Shown piece after piece: positions 1-8,087 of a stretch of 15,499 nt of DNA. The stretch comes from Gemmatimonadota bacterium (lineage in GTDB: Bacteria > Gemmatimonadota > Gemmatimonadetes > Longimicrobiales > Gaopeijiaceae): assembly GCA_030550695.1 (NCBI GenBank), contig JAUQOX010000044.1:1-15499 (forward strand), given 5' to 3'. The notes beneath the pieces were generated by a model. The model was not told the origin of the DNA. It made no database searches and worked only from the letters and a program-made list of their open reading frames with translations. The position numbers were made by a program, and so were the translations under genes. Positions within the stretch are counted from its first letter, which is position 1, and the number at the start of each line of letters is the position of its first letter.

Positions 1-969
1 GTTCGCCTCGATGAAAGGGCCCTCCCTGGCCAGTTCATTGGGTCTGACCTGCAACCGCTGGACAACCCTCGGATAACCTTGGACCAGGGCAAGCGCCAGC
101 AAAACCAGCGCGGCAGCGGCTCCAAAGACGAAAGACCATCGGTGGGTCCATCCTCCCCAGAGCACCAAACCGCCCGCCCCAAGGGCTGCCCCGGCCAAGA
201 TCCTGTAGGCGGGAAGCCGCGCATGGAAATCGGCAAACCCGAAGATCCCTTGAACCGCAGAATGTCCGTCCAAGGCCAGAAGATACGAAGAGATCCAAAA
301 GCGGATCGCCAGAAAAACAGAGAAGGTGGCCAGCAAGGCCGTGAGGTGACGACGTACGGGGGGAGGGACCTCGGGTCGACCCGTCCGAAAGCGGACAGTG
401 CCTGCGGCGGCGTAACCTGCGAGGGAAAAGGCAAGGAGGAGGAAGGTGAGGGACAGTCCCAGGACCGCCGCGCCTTCGAGGAGGGGAAGGGCAAAAACGA
501 AAAAGGAGGGATCCTGGCCATAGAAAGGGACATCGATCCCCCAGGTCGGTGCCCGCAGGAACAACCACACCCGGAGACCTGCTCCTCCGGGAAACGAGGT
601 GGCCAGCCATACCCCCAGGAAACCCGAGGCCAAAGCCACCCCCAACGCCACCGTCCGCCTTGGGATCCGTTCGGCGAACTCAAGGTCCCCGAAACGGCGG
701 CGGATCTGGACAGACTCTAGACTCCTTCCGACCCGGCGGAAATTCAGAAGCCCCAGAAAAAAGGCCAAGCCACCTACTATAAGCCGAGTAGCGGCCTCAG
801 TCCAGAAACGAACCCAAAAAACCTCTTCGTACCCGCTTCTACGGAACCAAAGGAGATCGGTGTAGAAGCTGGAGAAAACCCGCCCCAGGAGCAGGGCCGC
901 TCCAAGGGCGGCGGCCGCCAGGAGGAGGAGGCGTCCTCCCTTCCAGATCCGGGTCGCCGGATCAGACAT
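1..969 (-). CDS. UPF0182 (COG1615) family membrane protein, N-terminal part, runs off left edge
   Basis: Reading the minus strand from the ATG at 969 gives 323 codons open to the window edge. Hydropathy by eye shows about seven membrane segments near residues 13-33, 58-78, 104-124, 160-188, 208-230, 257-275 and 279-297. Family-like blocks are SGYEEVFWVRF (45-55), the GIDVPFYGQDPSFFVFALP stretch (144-162), FADFHARLPAYRIL (245-258) and the closing VQRLQVRPNELAREGPFIE (303-321), which resembles the UPF0182 junction between the membrane domain and a large extracytoplasmic domain. Full-length members are usually around 900 residues, so roughly two thirds lies outside. Function of the family is unknown. 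The start overlaps the preceding mutase gene by 8 bases, with a GGGAG Shine-Dalgarno-like stretch close upstream, so translational coupling is likely. Family recognition is from motif memory, not a search. Confidence 0.82.
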   Translation of the reverse strand, partial: MSDPATRIWKGGRLLLLAAAALGAALLLGRVFSSFYTDLLWFRRSGYEEVFWVRFWTEAATRLIVGGLAFFLGLLNFRRVGRSLESVQIRRRFGDLEFAERIPRRTVALGVALASGFLGVWLATSFPGGAGLRVWLFLRAPTWGIDVPFYGQDPSFFVFALPLLEGAAVLGLSLTFLLLAFSLAGYAAAGTVRFRTGRPEVPPPVRRHLTALLATFSVFLAIRFWISSYLLALDGHSAVQGIFGFADFHARLPAYRILAGAALGAGGLVLWGGWTHRWSFVFGAAAALVLLALALVQGYPRVVQRLQVRPNELAREGPFIEAN

Positions 970-2332
970 GCACTCCCTGGGACCTAAGCCACCCCTCCAC
1001 CTCCGCCCGAATCTCTACCAGCCTCTCCGGGGTCCTTGCCTCAAAGCGGGCAACGATCACCGGCTGGGTGTTGGACGTCCGAAGAAGACCCCATCCATCG
1101 CCAAACAGGATACGGGCGCCGTCCACCTCCACTACATCGTATTTCTGCCGAAAATACCTCAGGGCCTCTTTCACCACCTCCCACTTCTTGACTTCGTCCA
1201 CTTCGATACGAATCTCCGGCGTGGCGAAATAGGAAGGGAACTTTTCTACCAGCTTGGATAGGGGCGTGTTCTTTCGGGACACGAGCTCCACAAGGCGCCC
1301 AGCCGCATACAGGGCATCGTCAATGCCAAGGTACCGATCTGCAAAACAGATATGCCCCGACAGCTCCCCACCCAGAACCGCGCCAACCTCTTTCATACGG
1401 TTCTTGATGTGGGAGTGCCCCGTCCGCCACATGATGGGTTCACCTCCCCGAGCAGCGAAGACCTCGGGCAACGCCTGGGAACACTTCACATCGAAAACCA
1501 GTTTCTGGCCGGGGCCCCGCTCCTCGAGGATGTCCAGTCCGAAAAGCAACAGGAGCAGGTCCCCTCTCACCACCCGCCCCCCCTCGTCTACGGCTCCTAT
1601 CCGGTCGGCGTCGCCATCGAAGGCTACCCCCAACTCAGCCCCTTCTTCCCTTACCAGCTCCATCAAGTCCACCAGGTATTCATCTACGGTGGGATCGGGA
1701 TGATGATTGGGGAAAGTTCCGTCGGACTCACAGAACAGAGGTACGACATCGGCTCCGATGGCTCGAAGCAAGTCTACCGCCACCAGTGACCCCGTGCCGT
1801 TACCGCAGTCCGCTACAACCTTCACCGGGCGGCGCAGGTGAAAGCCCTTGGATACCTCCGCCAGATACAGCGGAATCACATCCTGCCGGGTCCGCGATCC
1901 TGCGCCCTCCGTCAGCCGACCTTCCTGGATGCGGGCACGTAGTTCTTGAATCGCGGGCCCGAAAAAGGAGCGCCCCCCCAGATTCATCTTGATGCCGTTG
2001 TATTCCGGAGGGTTGTGGGAGCCGGTGACCTGCAGGGCCCCTTCCACCCCCAACCGATGCTCCGCCCAATAGACCAGAGGAGTAGGCACCGTCCCCAGAT
2101 CCACCACATCCACACCGGCTTCTTGCAAGCCCAGCATCAGGCCCTCCGCCAGCTCAGGAGAATGGGGTCGGTTGTCACGACCCACGACTACCCTTGCGGC
2201 TCCGCCTCGGCGGGCCTCCCGCAGCGCACTCCCGTACGCTCGTCCCACCGCCCTGGCCACCTCCGGATCCAAGTCCTTCCCAACGATTCCGCGGACATCA
2301 TACTCGCGGAAGATATGCCCTTCCGGATGCAT
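962..2332 (-). CDS. Phosphomannomutase/phosphoglucomutase (AlgC/ManB type)
   Basis: This 456-residue protein belongs to the alpha-D-phosphohexomutase superfamily, cytosolic enzymes that interconvert hexose 6-phosphates and 1-phosphates (mannose and/or glucose) to supply nucleotide sugars for polysaccharide and glycan synthesis. All four active-site elements are visible: the phosphoserine loop TGSHNPPEYNG at 103-113 (Ser105), the metal loop DGDADR at 239-244, the sugar-specificity loop GELSGH at 322-327, and the C-terminal phosphate-binding RTSNTQP at 418-424. The N-terminus (FREYDVRGIVG) and length match the AlgC-like dual-specificity group; I cannot tell from motifs whether mannose or glucose is preferred. 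A TGAGG ribosome site lies 8 bases upstream of the ATG. It follows nuoN by 89 bases and overlaps the UPF0182 gene by 8, so it probably shares their transcript. Confidence 0.93.
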   Translation of the reverse strand: MHPEGHIFREYDVRGIVGKDLDPEVARAVGRAYGSALREARRGGAARVVVGRDNRPHSPELAEGLMLGLQEAGVDVVDLGTVPTPLVYWAEHRLGVEGALQVTGSHNPPEYNGIKMNLGGRSFFGPAIQELRARIQEGRLTEGAGSRTRQDVIPLYLAEVSKGFHLRRPVKVVADCGNGTGSLVAVDLLRAIGADVVPLFCESDGTFPNHHPDPTVDEYLVDLMELVREEGAELGVAFDGDADRIGAVDEGGRVVRGDLLLLLFGLDILEERGPGQKLVFDVKCSQALPEVFAARGGEPIMWRTGHSHIKNRMKEVGAVLGGELSGHICFADRYLGIDDALYAAGRLVELVSRKNTPLSKLVEKFPSYFATPEIRIEVDEVKKWEVVKEALRYFRQKYDVVEVDGARILFGDGWGLLRTSNTQPVIVARFEARTPERLVEIRAEVEGWLRSQGVHV

Positions 2333-2421
2333 CGTCGTGACCTCACGCCTCTATTGGAGTCACCCCACCAAGACCCTGTGCCCCCGTCGCCGACAGCCTG
2401 TTCACCTCAGGAGAGAATGGC
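2333..2421 (-). other. Largest intergenic gap, between nuoN and the sugar mutase gene
   Basis: These 89 bases are the longest non-coding stretch of the window. I see no convincing -35/-10 promoter, and no GC-rich hairpin followed by a T-run on the minus strand, so there is no evidence that the nuo transcript stops or a new one starts here. The only structure noted is the inverted repeat at 2337-2363. Confidence 0.5.
2337..2363 (-). promoter_or_regulatory. Inverted repeat overlapping the mutase ribosome-binding site
   Basis: GTGAC (2359-2363 read on the minus strand) can pair with GTCAC (2337-2341), and two more pairs (TC/GA) are possible across a single bulged base, leaving a loop of about 12. 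The right arm includes part of the TGAGG Shine-Dalgarno of the mutase gene, so folding would partly hide that site. The stem is short and could be chance. Confidence 0.2.
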
Positions 2422-3930
2422 TCAGGGAATCACTCTTCCCATGGTGCCGGCAGCCTCGAAAAGGGCGGCAACGCTTCTCTCCGCCACCCCCAAGCCCACG
2501 GACGGGAAGAGGCCAAGGAATAGAACCAGTCCCACTGCCGTCACCAGGGCAACTTTCATCGGCATGCTCGTCATTACCCCGGCGTGGGCTTCAGCCTCGG
2601 GAGCTTCCTTCATCCACATGTACCAGGCCACCCGCAAATAGTACCAATAGGAGATCAGGGTGGCCATGACCAGAACGACGGCCAGGACCCACAATTCGGA
2701 ATCCACCGCCCCCTGCAGAAGAAAAATCTTCCCCATGAATCCGCCGGTGCCTGGAAATCCCGCCAGAGACAGGAGGAAAACTGTCAGGAACACCCCCAAG
2801 GCAGGTTTTTGCCACCCCAGTCCTGCGTAGTCTTCGATCTGAAGACGTTCTTCTCCTTGACGGGCCACGCTCACCACCACGGCAAAGGCCCCTATGTTCA
2901 TGAGGGCGTAGACCAAGAGGTAGAACAGCAGAGCGGCAGAAGCCGTCTCGTTGGCGGCCACCAAGGCTACCAGGAGGTAACCGCCGTGGGCAATGCTGGA
3001 ATACGCCAGCATCCGCTTCACGTTGCTCTGCACAAGAGCCATGAGATTCGCCGCCACCATGGTGACCGCTGCCAGCCACCAAAAGACCGAATACCACGTC
3101 TCATAAACGGCGTCGAAGGCCACCAGAAACACTCTTAAGAAGGCCACAAAGGCCGCCGCTTTGACTCCTGTAGCCATGAACGCCGTGACCGGCGTCGGCG
3201 CCCCTTCGTAAACGTCCGGTGTCCACATGTGGAACGGAACGGCAGCCACTTTGAAGGCAAAGCCCACCGCAAGAAGAGCTATACCGCCGAAGAGGAGGCC
3301 TGCGACCGCTTCTCCCTGGATGACAACCCTCTGTATCTGGAGGACATCTACAGTTCCTGTAGCTCCGTAGATGAGAGCGATGCCATAGAGGAAGAAACCC
3401 GAAGAGAAGGCACCCAACAGGAAGTATTTCAGACCGGCTTCTGCCGACCGACGGTCCCGCCGGTTGATGGCGGCCAGCGCATAAACAGCCACCGACATGA
3501 GCTCCAGGGCGAGGAAGATCAGAATCAGGTTGTGACTGCCGCCCATCAGCATCATGCCTACCACGGCAAACAGCATGAGGGAGTAGGTTTCCGCCGCCTG
3601 GAGGCGCTGTCTGAACACGTAGGTAAAAGAGATGGAGATCGACAGGAAGGCAGCGACCAGGAAAATCCAGTTGGCAAACAGACGGAACTCGTCCACGGTC
3701 ACCATCCCGTGACCACCCGTCGACCCGGCGGTGTAGAGCCATCCGTTGGCCCCTGCCGCCAAGAGGAGGCCCACCAGACTCAGGGTGCCGAGATCATCGG
3801 CGCTGGGTCGCCCCTCCTCCTCTTTTTTCCAGACTCCCGCCAGAAGCACCACCATTCCCCATAGGGAAAGGACCAGCTCCGGCAGGAGAGCCACCAAATA
3901 GTGCGCGGGAGTGGAGAAGTCGAGAGTCAT
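2422..3930 (-). CDS. nuoN: NADH-quinone oxidoreductase subunit N
   Basis: NuoN is one of three Mrp-antiporter-like proton-channel subunits in the membrane arm of complex I, lying next to NuoK and NuoM. The 502-residue protein is hydrophobic throughout, consistent with about 14 helices. Key residues are visible: Glu143 in LALELMSVAVYAL, Lys227 in FKVAAVPFHMWTPDVYEG (226-243), the block KRMLAYSSIAHGGYLL (305-320), and Lys401 in GFPGTGGFMGKIFLL. A glycine-rich polar loop (66-77) separates early helices. The ATG at 3930 follows the nuoM stop by 6 bases, and an AGGA ribosome site overlaps that stop, so translation is probably coupled. It is the last nuo gene; downstream lies the sugar mutase gene. 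Confidence 0.96.
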   Translation of the reverse strand: MTLDFSTPAHYLVALLPELVLSLWGMVVLLAGVWKKEEEGRPSADDLGTLSLVGLLLAAGANGWLYTAGSTGGHGMVTVDEFRLFANWIFLVAAFLSISISFTYVFRQRLQAAETYSLMLFAVVGMMLMGGSHNLILIFLALELMSVAVYALAAINRRDRRSAEAGLKYFLLGAFSSGFFLYGIALIYGATGTVDVLQIQRVVIQGEAVAGLLFGGIALLAVGFAFKVAAVPFHMWTPDVYEGAPTPVTAFMATGVKAAAFVAFLRVFLVAFDAVYETWYSVFWWLAAVTMVAANLMALVQSNVKRMLAYSSIAHGGYLLVALVAANETASAALLFYLLVYALMNIGAFAVVVSVARQGEERLQIEDYAGLGWQKPALGVFLTVFLLSLAGFPGTGGFMGKIFLLQGAVDSELWVLAVVLVMATLISYWYYLRVAWYMWMKEAPEAEAHAGVMTSMPMKVALVTAVGLVLFLGLFPSVGLGVAERSVAALFEAAGTMGRVIP

Positions 3931-3936
3931 GGGTAT

Positions 3937-5598
3937 CTATTCCTCGTCCCCTCGGGGAACGTGGTTTTCCGAAAGCTGCGGCTCTGCAACCGCTGAAAGC
4001 TCTGCGTCCTGTGGGTCACCGTACCCCACCACCTCCCCGCCATCGCCATGTACACCACCCAGCGCTCCGAACGGAGCCGGCAGGTTCGCGCGGACCCCCT
4101 GCACCCGTTCCAACACCGTGACCACAGAGGCCTCCATACGGGAAAGGAAGGGGGTCGGATGGAAGCCGATCCAGATCATGAGGGCCACCATCGGGCCCAG
4201 AATGGCAATTTCCCGGGGGGAGAGGTCATCCATCTCCCGATTTTCCTTCTTCTCCAGGGCGTTGAAGAAGACCTTTTGGACCATGGGCAGCATGTAATAG
4301 GCCGCGAAAATCACCCCGCTGGCGGCGATGATCCCCATCACGGGACGGGCTTCGAAGGTACCGACCAGGGAAAGGAACTCCCCGATGAACCCGCTGGTGC
4401 CCGGGAGCCCGATGGACGTCAAGGCCGTGATGAGAAACGCGGTAGCCAGCCATGGGGTCACCCGCCCTATGCCGCCAAAATCCTCGATAAGCCGAGTGTG
4501 CCGGCGCTCGTAGAGCATGCCGAGCAAAAGGAACAAGGCTCCGGTCGAGATCCCATGGGAGATCATGACCACCAGGCCCCCTTGTAGGCCATTCACCGTC
4601 ATGGCAAAAATCCCGAGGACGACGAACCCCATGTGGGCCACGGAGGTGTAGGCCACCAGCTTCTTCGCATCCGGCTGGACCGCAGCCACCCAGGCCGTAT
4701 AGACGATGCCGATGATGCCAAGGATCATCATGAGGGTGACGACCGTGGGATGCTGCGCGGCCTCGGGGAAGAACGGGAGAAGGAAGCGCAGGAAACCGTA
4801 GGTCCCCATCTTCAGCAGCACTGCCGCCAGGATTACCGACCCCGGGGTAGGTGCCTCCACGTGGGCATCCGGGAGCCAGGTGTGGAAGGGGAACACCGGT
4901 ACCTTGATGGCGAATGCAAGGCAGAACGCTGCGAAGAGCCACATCTGCTCTCGAAGGGACAGCGTGACCTGCATAAGGTCCGCATAGGCGAAAGAAGCCA
5001 CCCCCGTGGCCGCGCGGGCCTGGAAATAGAGGTAGAGGAGCGCCACGAGCATGAGAAGGGATCCGAAGGCCGTGAAGAGGAAAAACTTGACGGCCGAATA
5101 GATCCGCCTCTCCCCCCCCCAAACCCCGATGACAAAGTACATGGGAACCAGAGTGATCTCCCAGAAAACGTAGAAGAGGAATAGATCGACGGCCACGAAA
5201 ACGCCGATCACTCCGGTCTCCATGAGCAACATCAAGGCATAGAAGGCCTTTTCGTACTTCTTGATGTAGTTGAAAGACCCGAGAATGGCCACCACCGTGG
5301 TAAAGGTGGTCAGGAGGACCATGAACAGACTGATCCCGTCCACCGCCACGGCGTAATTCACCCCCCATGGTCGGATCCAGGGGCGGGAACTGTACATCTG
5401 GAAATTCCCGGTGGCGGGATCGAAAGCCCACCAAAGACCCAAACTCAGTACCAGGATGAGCAGGCTCCACCCCAAGGCGAGGTATTTGGCCCGCGAGGAT
5501 GGAGCCAGCAGAACCGAAAGCATGCCCACCAGGGGCAACCAGAGCAGGGCATGGAGAATCCAACCCTCGTAGCCCAGAGCAGCCAGAAAACCGTGCAT
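3937..5598 (-). CDS. nuoM: NADH-quinone oxidoreductase subunit M
   Basis: NuoM is the central antiporter-like proton-pumping subunit of the complex I membrane arm, between NuoL and NuoN. It has 553 residues and about 14 membrane helices. The charged residues expected for proton transfer are in place: Glu147 (VFWEITLVPMYF), Lys232 (AIKVPVFPFHTWLPDAH), Lys263 (LLKMGTYGFLRF) and Glu407 (GFIGEFLSLVGTF); family numbering in E. coli is E144, K234, K265 and E407. Odd points are a hydrophilic, Gly- and Glu-rich tail of roughly 55 residues after about 498, beyond the usual end of the family, and a run of nine G on the coding strand at residues 160-163. The ATG is 13 bases after the nuoL stop; the ribosome site is weak. 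Confidence 0.96.
   Translation of the reverse strand: MHGFLAALGYEGWILHALLWLPLVGMLSVLLAPSSRAKYLALGWSLLILVLSLGLWWAFDPATGNFQMYSSRPWIRPWGVNYAVAVDGISLFMVLLTTFTTVVAILGSFNYIKKYEKAFYALMLLMETGVIGVFVAVDLFLFYVFWEITLVPMYFVIGVWGGERRIYSAVKFFLFTAFGSLLMLVALLYLYFQARAATGVASFAYADLMQVTLSLREQMWLFAAFCLAFAIKVPVFPFHTWLPDAHVEAPTPGSVILAAVLLKMGTYGFLRFLLPFFPEAAQHPTVVTLMMILGIIGIVYTAWVAAVQPDAKKLVAYTSVAHMGFVVLGIFAMTVNGLQGGLVVMISHGISTGALFLLLGMLYERRHTRLIEDFGGIGRVTPWLATAFLITALTSIGLPGTSGFIGEFLSLVGTFEARPVMGIIAASGVIFAAYYMLPMVQKVFFNALEKKENREMDDLSPREIAILGPMVALMIWIGFHPTPFLSRMEASVVTVLERVQGVRANLPAPFGALGGVHGDGGEVVGYGDPQDAELSAVAEPQLSENHVPRGDEE
5112..5120 (-). repeat. Nine-base G homopolymer inside nuoM
   Basis: The plus strand reads C nine times here, which is G9 on the coding strand. 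It encodes the conserved Trp-Gly-Gly of NuoM (residues 160-162) as TGG GGG GGG and the first base of Glu163. The frame is intact on both sides. Such a run is prone to slippage during replication, transcription or sequencing. Confidence 0.9.
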
Positions 5599-5611
5599 GC
5601 GAATCGTCCGT

Positions 5612-7786
5612 CTAGAAAGCCACCCGCCAGAGGACCACCAAGACCCCCACGACCAGGAAGAACGCGTAGGTGTTCACAGACCCCGTCTGGAAAAGCGTAG
5701 CGATCCAGCCGAAAGCACGTGCCAGGTAGCCCAACCCGTTGGCCACGCCGTCTACGATCCCCTGGTCGACGATCTTCCAGGCGAACCGGGAAAGGCGGAC
5801 CACAGGGCGGACCACAAGAGCATCGTAGAGCTCATCCACGTAGTACTTCCGGTAGAGCACCCGCCGGAGCCCCGTCGGCTCGACATCCTCATGGGCAGGC
5901 TTGTAGGCGATCCCGCTTACGACCCGGGCCGAAACCAGGACCACGGCAAGTGCAGCGGAAGTGGACAAAACCGCCCACAGGAGTTCCCCTCCCCCGAAGG
6001 GCGCATGGTGGGCGAACCCTCCCGCATAGCGGGTCAGGATTTCCTCAGCCGGACCGGTGACCGGGTGTAGCCAGTGGTGGAGCCATTCCGCCATTGGCAG
6101 GAGACCGAAGCCGCCCAAGAAAGACTCCTGGATGGCCTGGGGTACGTTCACCCACCCCCCGAACACCGACAAGACAGCCAGCACTACGAGGGGCACCCAC
6201 ATGACCGGGGGGGCCTCATGGAGATGGTGGGCTTCCTTCTCACCGGTACGGTTCCTCCCGTGGAAGGTCATGACCATCAGGCGAGTCATGTAGATTGCGG
6301 TCAGCATCGCCGCGGCCAGACAGGCTACCCAGATGAGAGTATACCACTGTCCGTAGGGTCCCTCTGCCCTGGCCCCGGCATACCAGATGATCTCGTCTTT
6401 GGAGAAGAAGCCGGCAAAGGGCCAGATCCCCGCGATAGCCAGGGTCGCTACCCACATGACAATCCAGGTTATGGGCATGAACTTCCTGAGCCCTCCCATG
6501 TTGCGCATGTCCTGGGGATCTGCCTGACTGTGCGTATGATGGAGGGCGTGATGCATGGCATGAATCACGGCCCCTGAACCGAGGAACAGCAGAGCCTTGA
6601 AGAAGGCGTGCGTCATCAGATGAAAGATCCCGGCCGCATAGGCACCTACCCCCACTCCGACGAACATGTATCCCAGCTGGGAAATCGTCGAATACGCCAG
6701 CACCCGCTTGATATCGTACTGCGCGAGGCCGATGGTGGCGGCAAAAAGCGCGGTTGCCGCTCCGATCAGAGCTACCGCCAGACTGCCCGCCGGCGCAAGG
6801 GCGAAGAGCACCGACGTCCGGGCGACCATGTATACACCTGCCGTCACCATGGTCGCGGCATGGATCAGAGCGCTGACCGGGGTGGGACCCGCCATGGCGT
6901 CCGGTAACCACACGTACAGTGGAATCTGGGCGCTCTTGCCAGTAGCTCCCAAGAGCAGAAGCAATGTGACGGCGGTCACCAGCCCACCGCCGTAGACCAA
7001 CACCGACGGTGCCTGGTCGAAGATTTCCACGAAGTTCAGGGTTCCGAAGGTGGTATAGAGCAAGAACATGGCCACCAGGAACCCAAAATCGCCGATACGG
7101 TTTACAATGAAGGCCTTCTTGCCGGCATCGGCCTTTTCACGATCCGTGAACCAGTAACCGATGAGAATATAGGAGCAGAAGCCGACGCCTTCCCAGCCCA
7201 CGAAAAGGACCGGGAAGCTGGCCCCCATGACCAGAATGAGCATGAAGAAGACGAAGAGATTCAGGTACGCGAAATACCGCGGGTAGCCTGGATCTTCGCC
7301 CATGTATCCCACGCTGAAGACATGGATCAGAAAACCGACGCCGGTAACCACCAGCATCATGACCATGCTCAGCTGATCAAGCTGGATGGCCGCCTCCACC
7401 TTCAGGCTGCCGGTGGCCATCCATGTCCAATAGGTCCGGATAACCGGCTCGTGGAGATCCGCCCCCATCATCCTTACGAAGTTGATGAGAGCCACCACGA
7501 AAGCCAGTCCCACCACACCGGGCCCGATCCAGGTGGGAAGCCGGTGGGTCAGCGGGCGCTCGTGTCCATGCATGAAGTCCGGCTCCCGGCCCTGCCTCAC
7601 TGCCTCAGCGGAACGGCGCCCTGCAGCCAGAGCCAGGGCGCCGTTCAAGAGAAAACCGACGAGAGGAAGGAGGATTACCAATCCCGGCAGGAAAGGTTCG
7701 AAGGCTCCATGAGCTCCATGCACGTCGCCTTCCATCGGGCCGCTCGGCATCCCCTGCCAGGTCCAGAACCCCAGTGGGATTGTCAT
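5612..7786 (-). CDS. nuoL: NADH-quinone oxidoreductase subunit L
   Basis: NuoL is the distal antiporter-like proton-pumping subunit, and its long C-terminal lateral helix runs along the membrane arm. The protein has 724 residues, at or above the upper family range. Visible residues are Glu199 in VGWEGVGFCSYILIGYWF, Lys284 in GATGKSAQIPLYVWLPDAM, the PTPVSALIHAATMVTAGVYM block (301-320), Lys397 in HAFFKALLFLGSGAVIHAM and Asp464 in FFSKDEI. The lateral helix and final membrane anchor lie near 645-722 (from YRKYYVDELYDALVV onward). An unusual His-rich loop, HAMHHALHHTHSQADPQDM at 409-427, precedes the conserved RNMGGLRKFMP. The first 30 residues are polar, unlike a typical start in a helix; inner ATG codons at residues 13 and 18 are possible. 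It starts 4 bases after the nuoK stop. Confidence 0.96.
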   Translation of the reverse strand: MTIPLGFWTWQGMPSGPMEGDVHGAHGAFEPFLPGLVILLPLVGFLLNGALALAAGRRSAEAVRQGREPDFMHGHERPLTHRLPTWIGPGVVGLAFVVALINFVRMMGADLHEPVIRTYWTWMATGSLKVEAAIQLDQLSMVMMLVVTGVGFLIHVFSVGYMGEDPGYPRYFAYLNLFVFFMLILVMGASFPVLFVGWEGVGFCSYILIGYWFTDREKADAGKKAFIVNRIGDFGFLVAMFLLYTTFGTLNFVEIFDQAPSVLVYGGGLVTAVTLLLLLGATGKSAQIPLYVWLPDAMAGPTPVSALIHAATMVTAGVYMVARTSVLFALAPAGSLAVALIGAATALFAATIGLAQYDIKRVLAYSTISQLGYMFVGVGVGAYAAGIFHLMTHAFFKALLFLGSGAVIHAMHHALHHTHSQADPQDMRNMGGLRKFMPITWIVMWVATLAIAGIWPFAGFFSKDEIIWYAGARAEGPYGQWYTLIWVACLAAAMLTAIYMTRLMVMTFHGRNRTGEKEAHHLHEAPPVMWVPLVVLAVLSVFGGWVNVPQAIQESFLGGFGLLPMAEWLHHWLHPVTGPAEEILTRYAGGFAHHAPFGGGELLWAVLSTSAALAVVLVSARVVSGIAYKPAHEDVEPTGLRRVLYRKYYVDELYDALVVRPVVRLSRFAWKIVDQGIVDGVANGLGYLARAFGWIATLFQTGSVNTYAFFLVVGVLVVLWRVAF

Positions 7787-7790
7787 GCCC

Positions 7791-8084
7791 TTACCACTTC
7801 AGAAGATTGAAGTTGTCAACATTCACCGTCTCGTAATGGCGGAAGATGGATATGATGATGGCCAGTCCAACAGCCGCCTCCGCCGCCGCCACGGTCATGA
7901 CGAAAAAGACGAACACCTGCCCATCAATGCCGAGATAACGCGACAGGGCCACGAACGCCAAATTGACCGCGTTCAGTTGGAGTTCTATACAGAGGAACAT
8001 GATGATGGCGTTCCTCCGCAAAAGGACTCCCAGAGTGCCCACCCCGAAGAGCAGCGCGCTGAGAATGAGGGCTTCGATCAGCAT
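7791..8084 (-). CDS. nuoK: NADH-quinone oxidoreductase subunit K
   Basis: NuoK (97 residues, the usual length of about 100) is a three-helix membrane-arm subunit related to MrpC that contributes part of the proton path between NuoJ and NuoN. The two conserved membrane glutamates are present: Glu34 in CIELQLNAVNLAF and Glu69 in VAAAEAAVGLA. The ATG is 3 bases after the nuoJ stop, with a good GGAGG site 9 bases upstream that lies within the end of nuoJ. The C-terminus (ETVNVDNFNLLKW) is the common NuoK ending. Confidence 0.97.
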   Translation of the reverse strand: MLIEALILSALLFGVGTLGVLLRRNAIIMFLCIELQLNAVNLAFVALSRYLGIDGQVFVFFVMTVAAAEAAVGLAIIISIFRHYETVNVDNFNLLKW

Positions 8085-8087
8085 GGC

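Noticed and set aside
79..720. A 213-codon plus-strand frame opposite the UPF0182 gene, and a 191-codon minus-strand frame at 35-610
   Set aside because: Both are low-complexity, Arg-, Pro- or Gly-rich shadows. The third minus-strand phase from 969 gives a coherent seven-helix protein with family motifs.
2333..2421. Intrinsic terminator or promoter between nuoN and the sugar mutase
   Set aside because: There is no strong hairpin with a trailing T-run on the minus strand, and no -35/-10 pair with sensible spacing.
1946..2641. A 231-codon plus-strand frame spanning the mutase-nuoN gap
   Set aside because: It is antisense to two well supported genes, has no recognisable domain and no ribosome site that stands out.
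4226..5563. A 445-codon minus-strand frame lying entirely inside nuoM in another phase
   Set aside because: Composition is Pro-, Gly-, Arg- and His-rich without hydrophobic pattern; nuoM in the other phase has all expected motifs. It is a frame shadow in GC-rich DNA.
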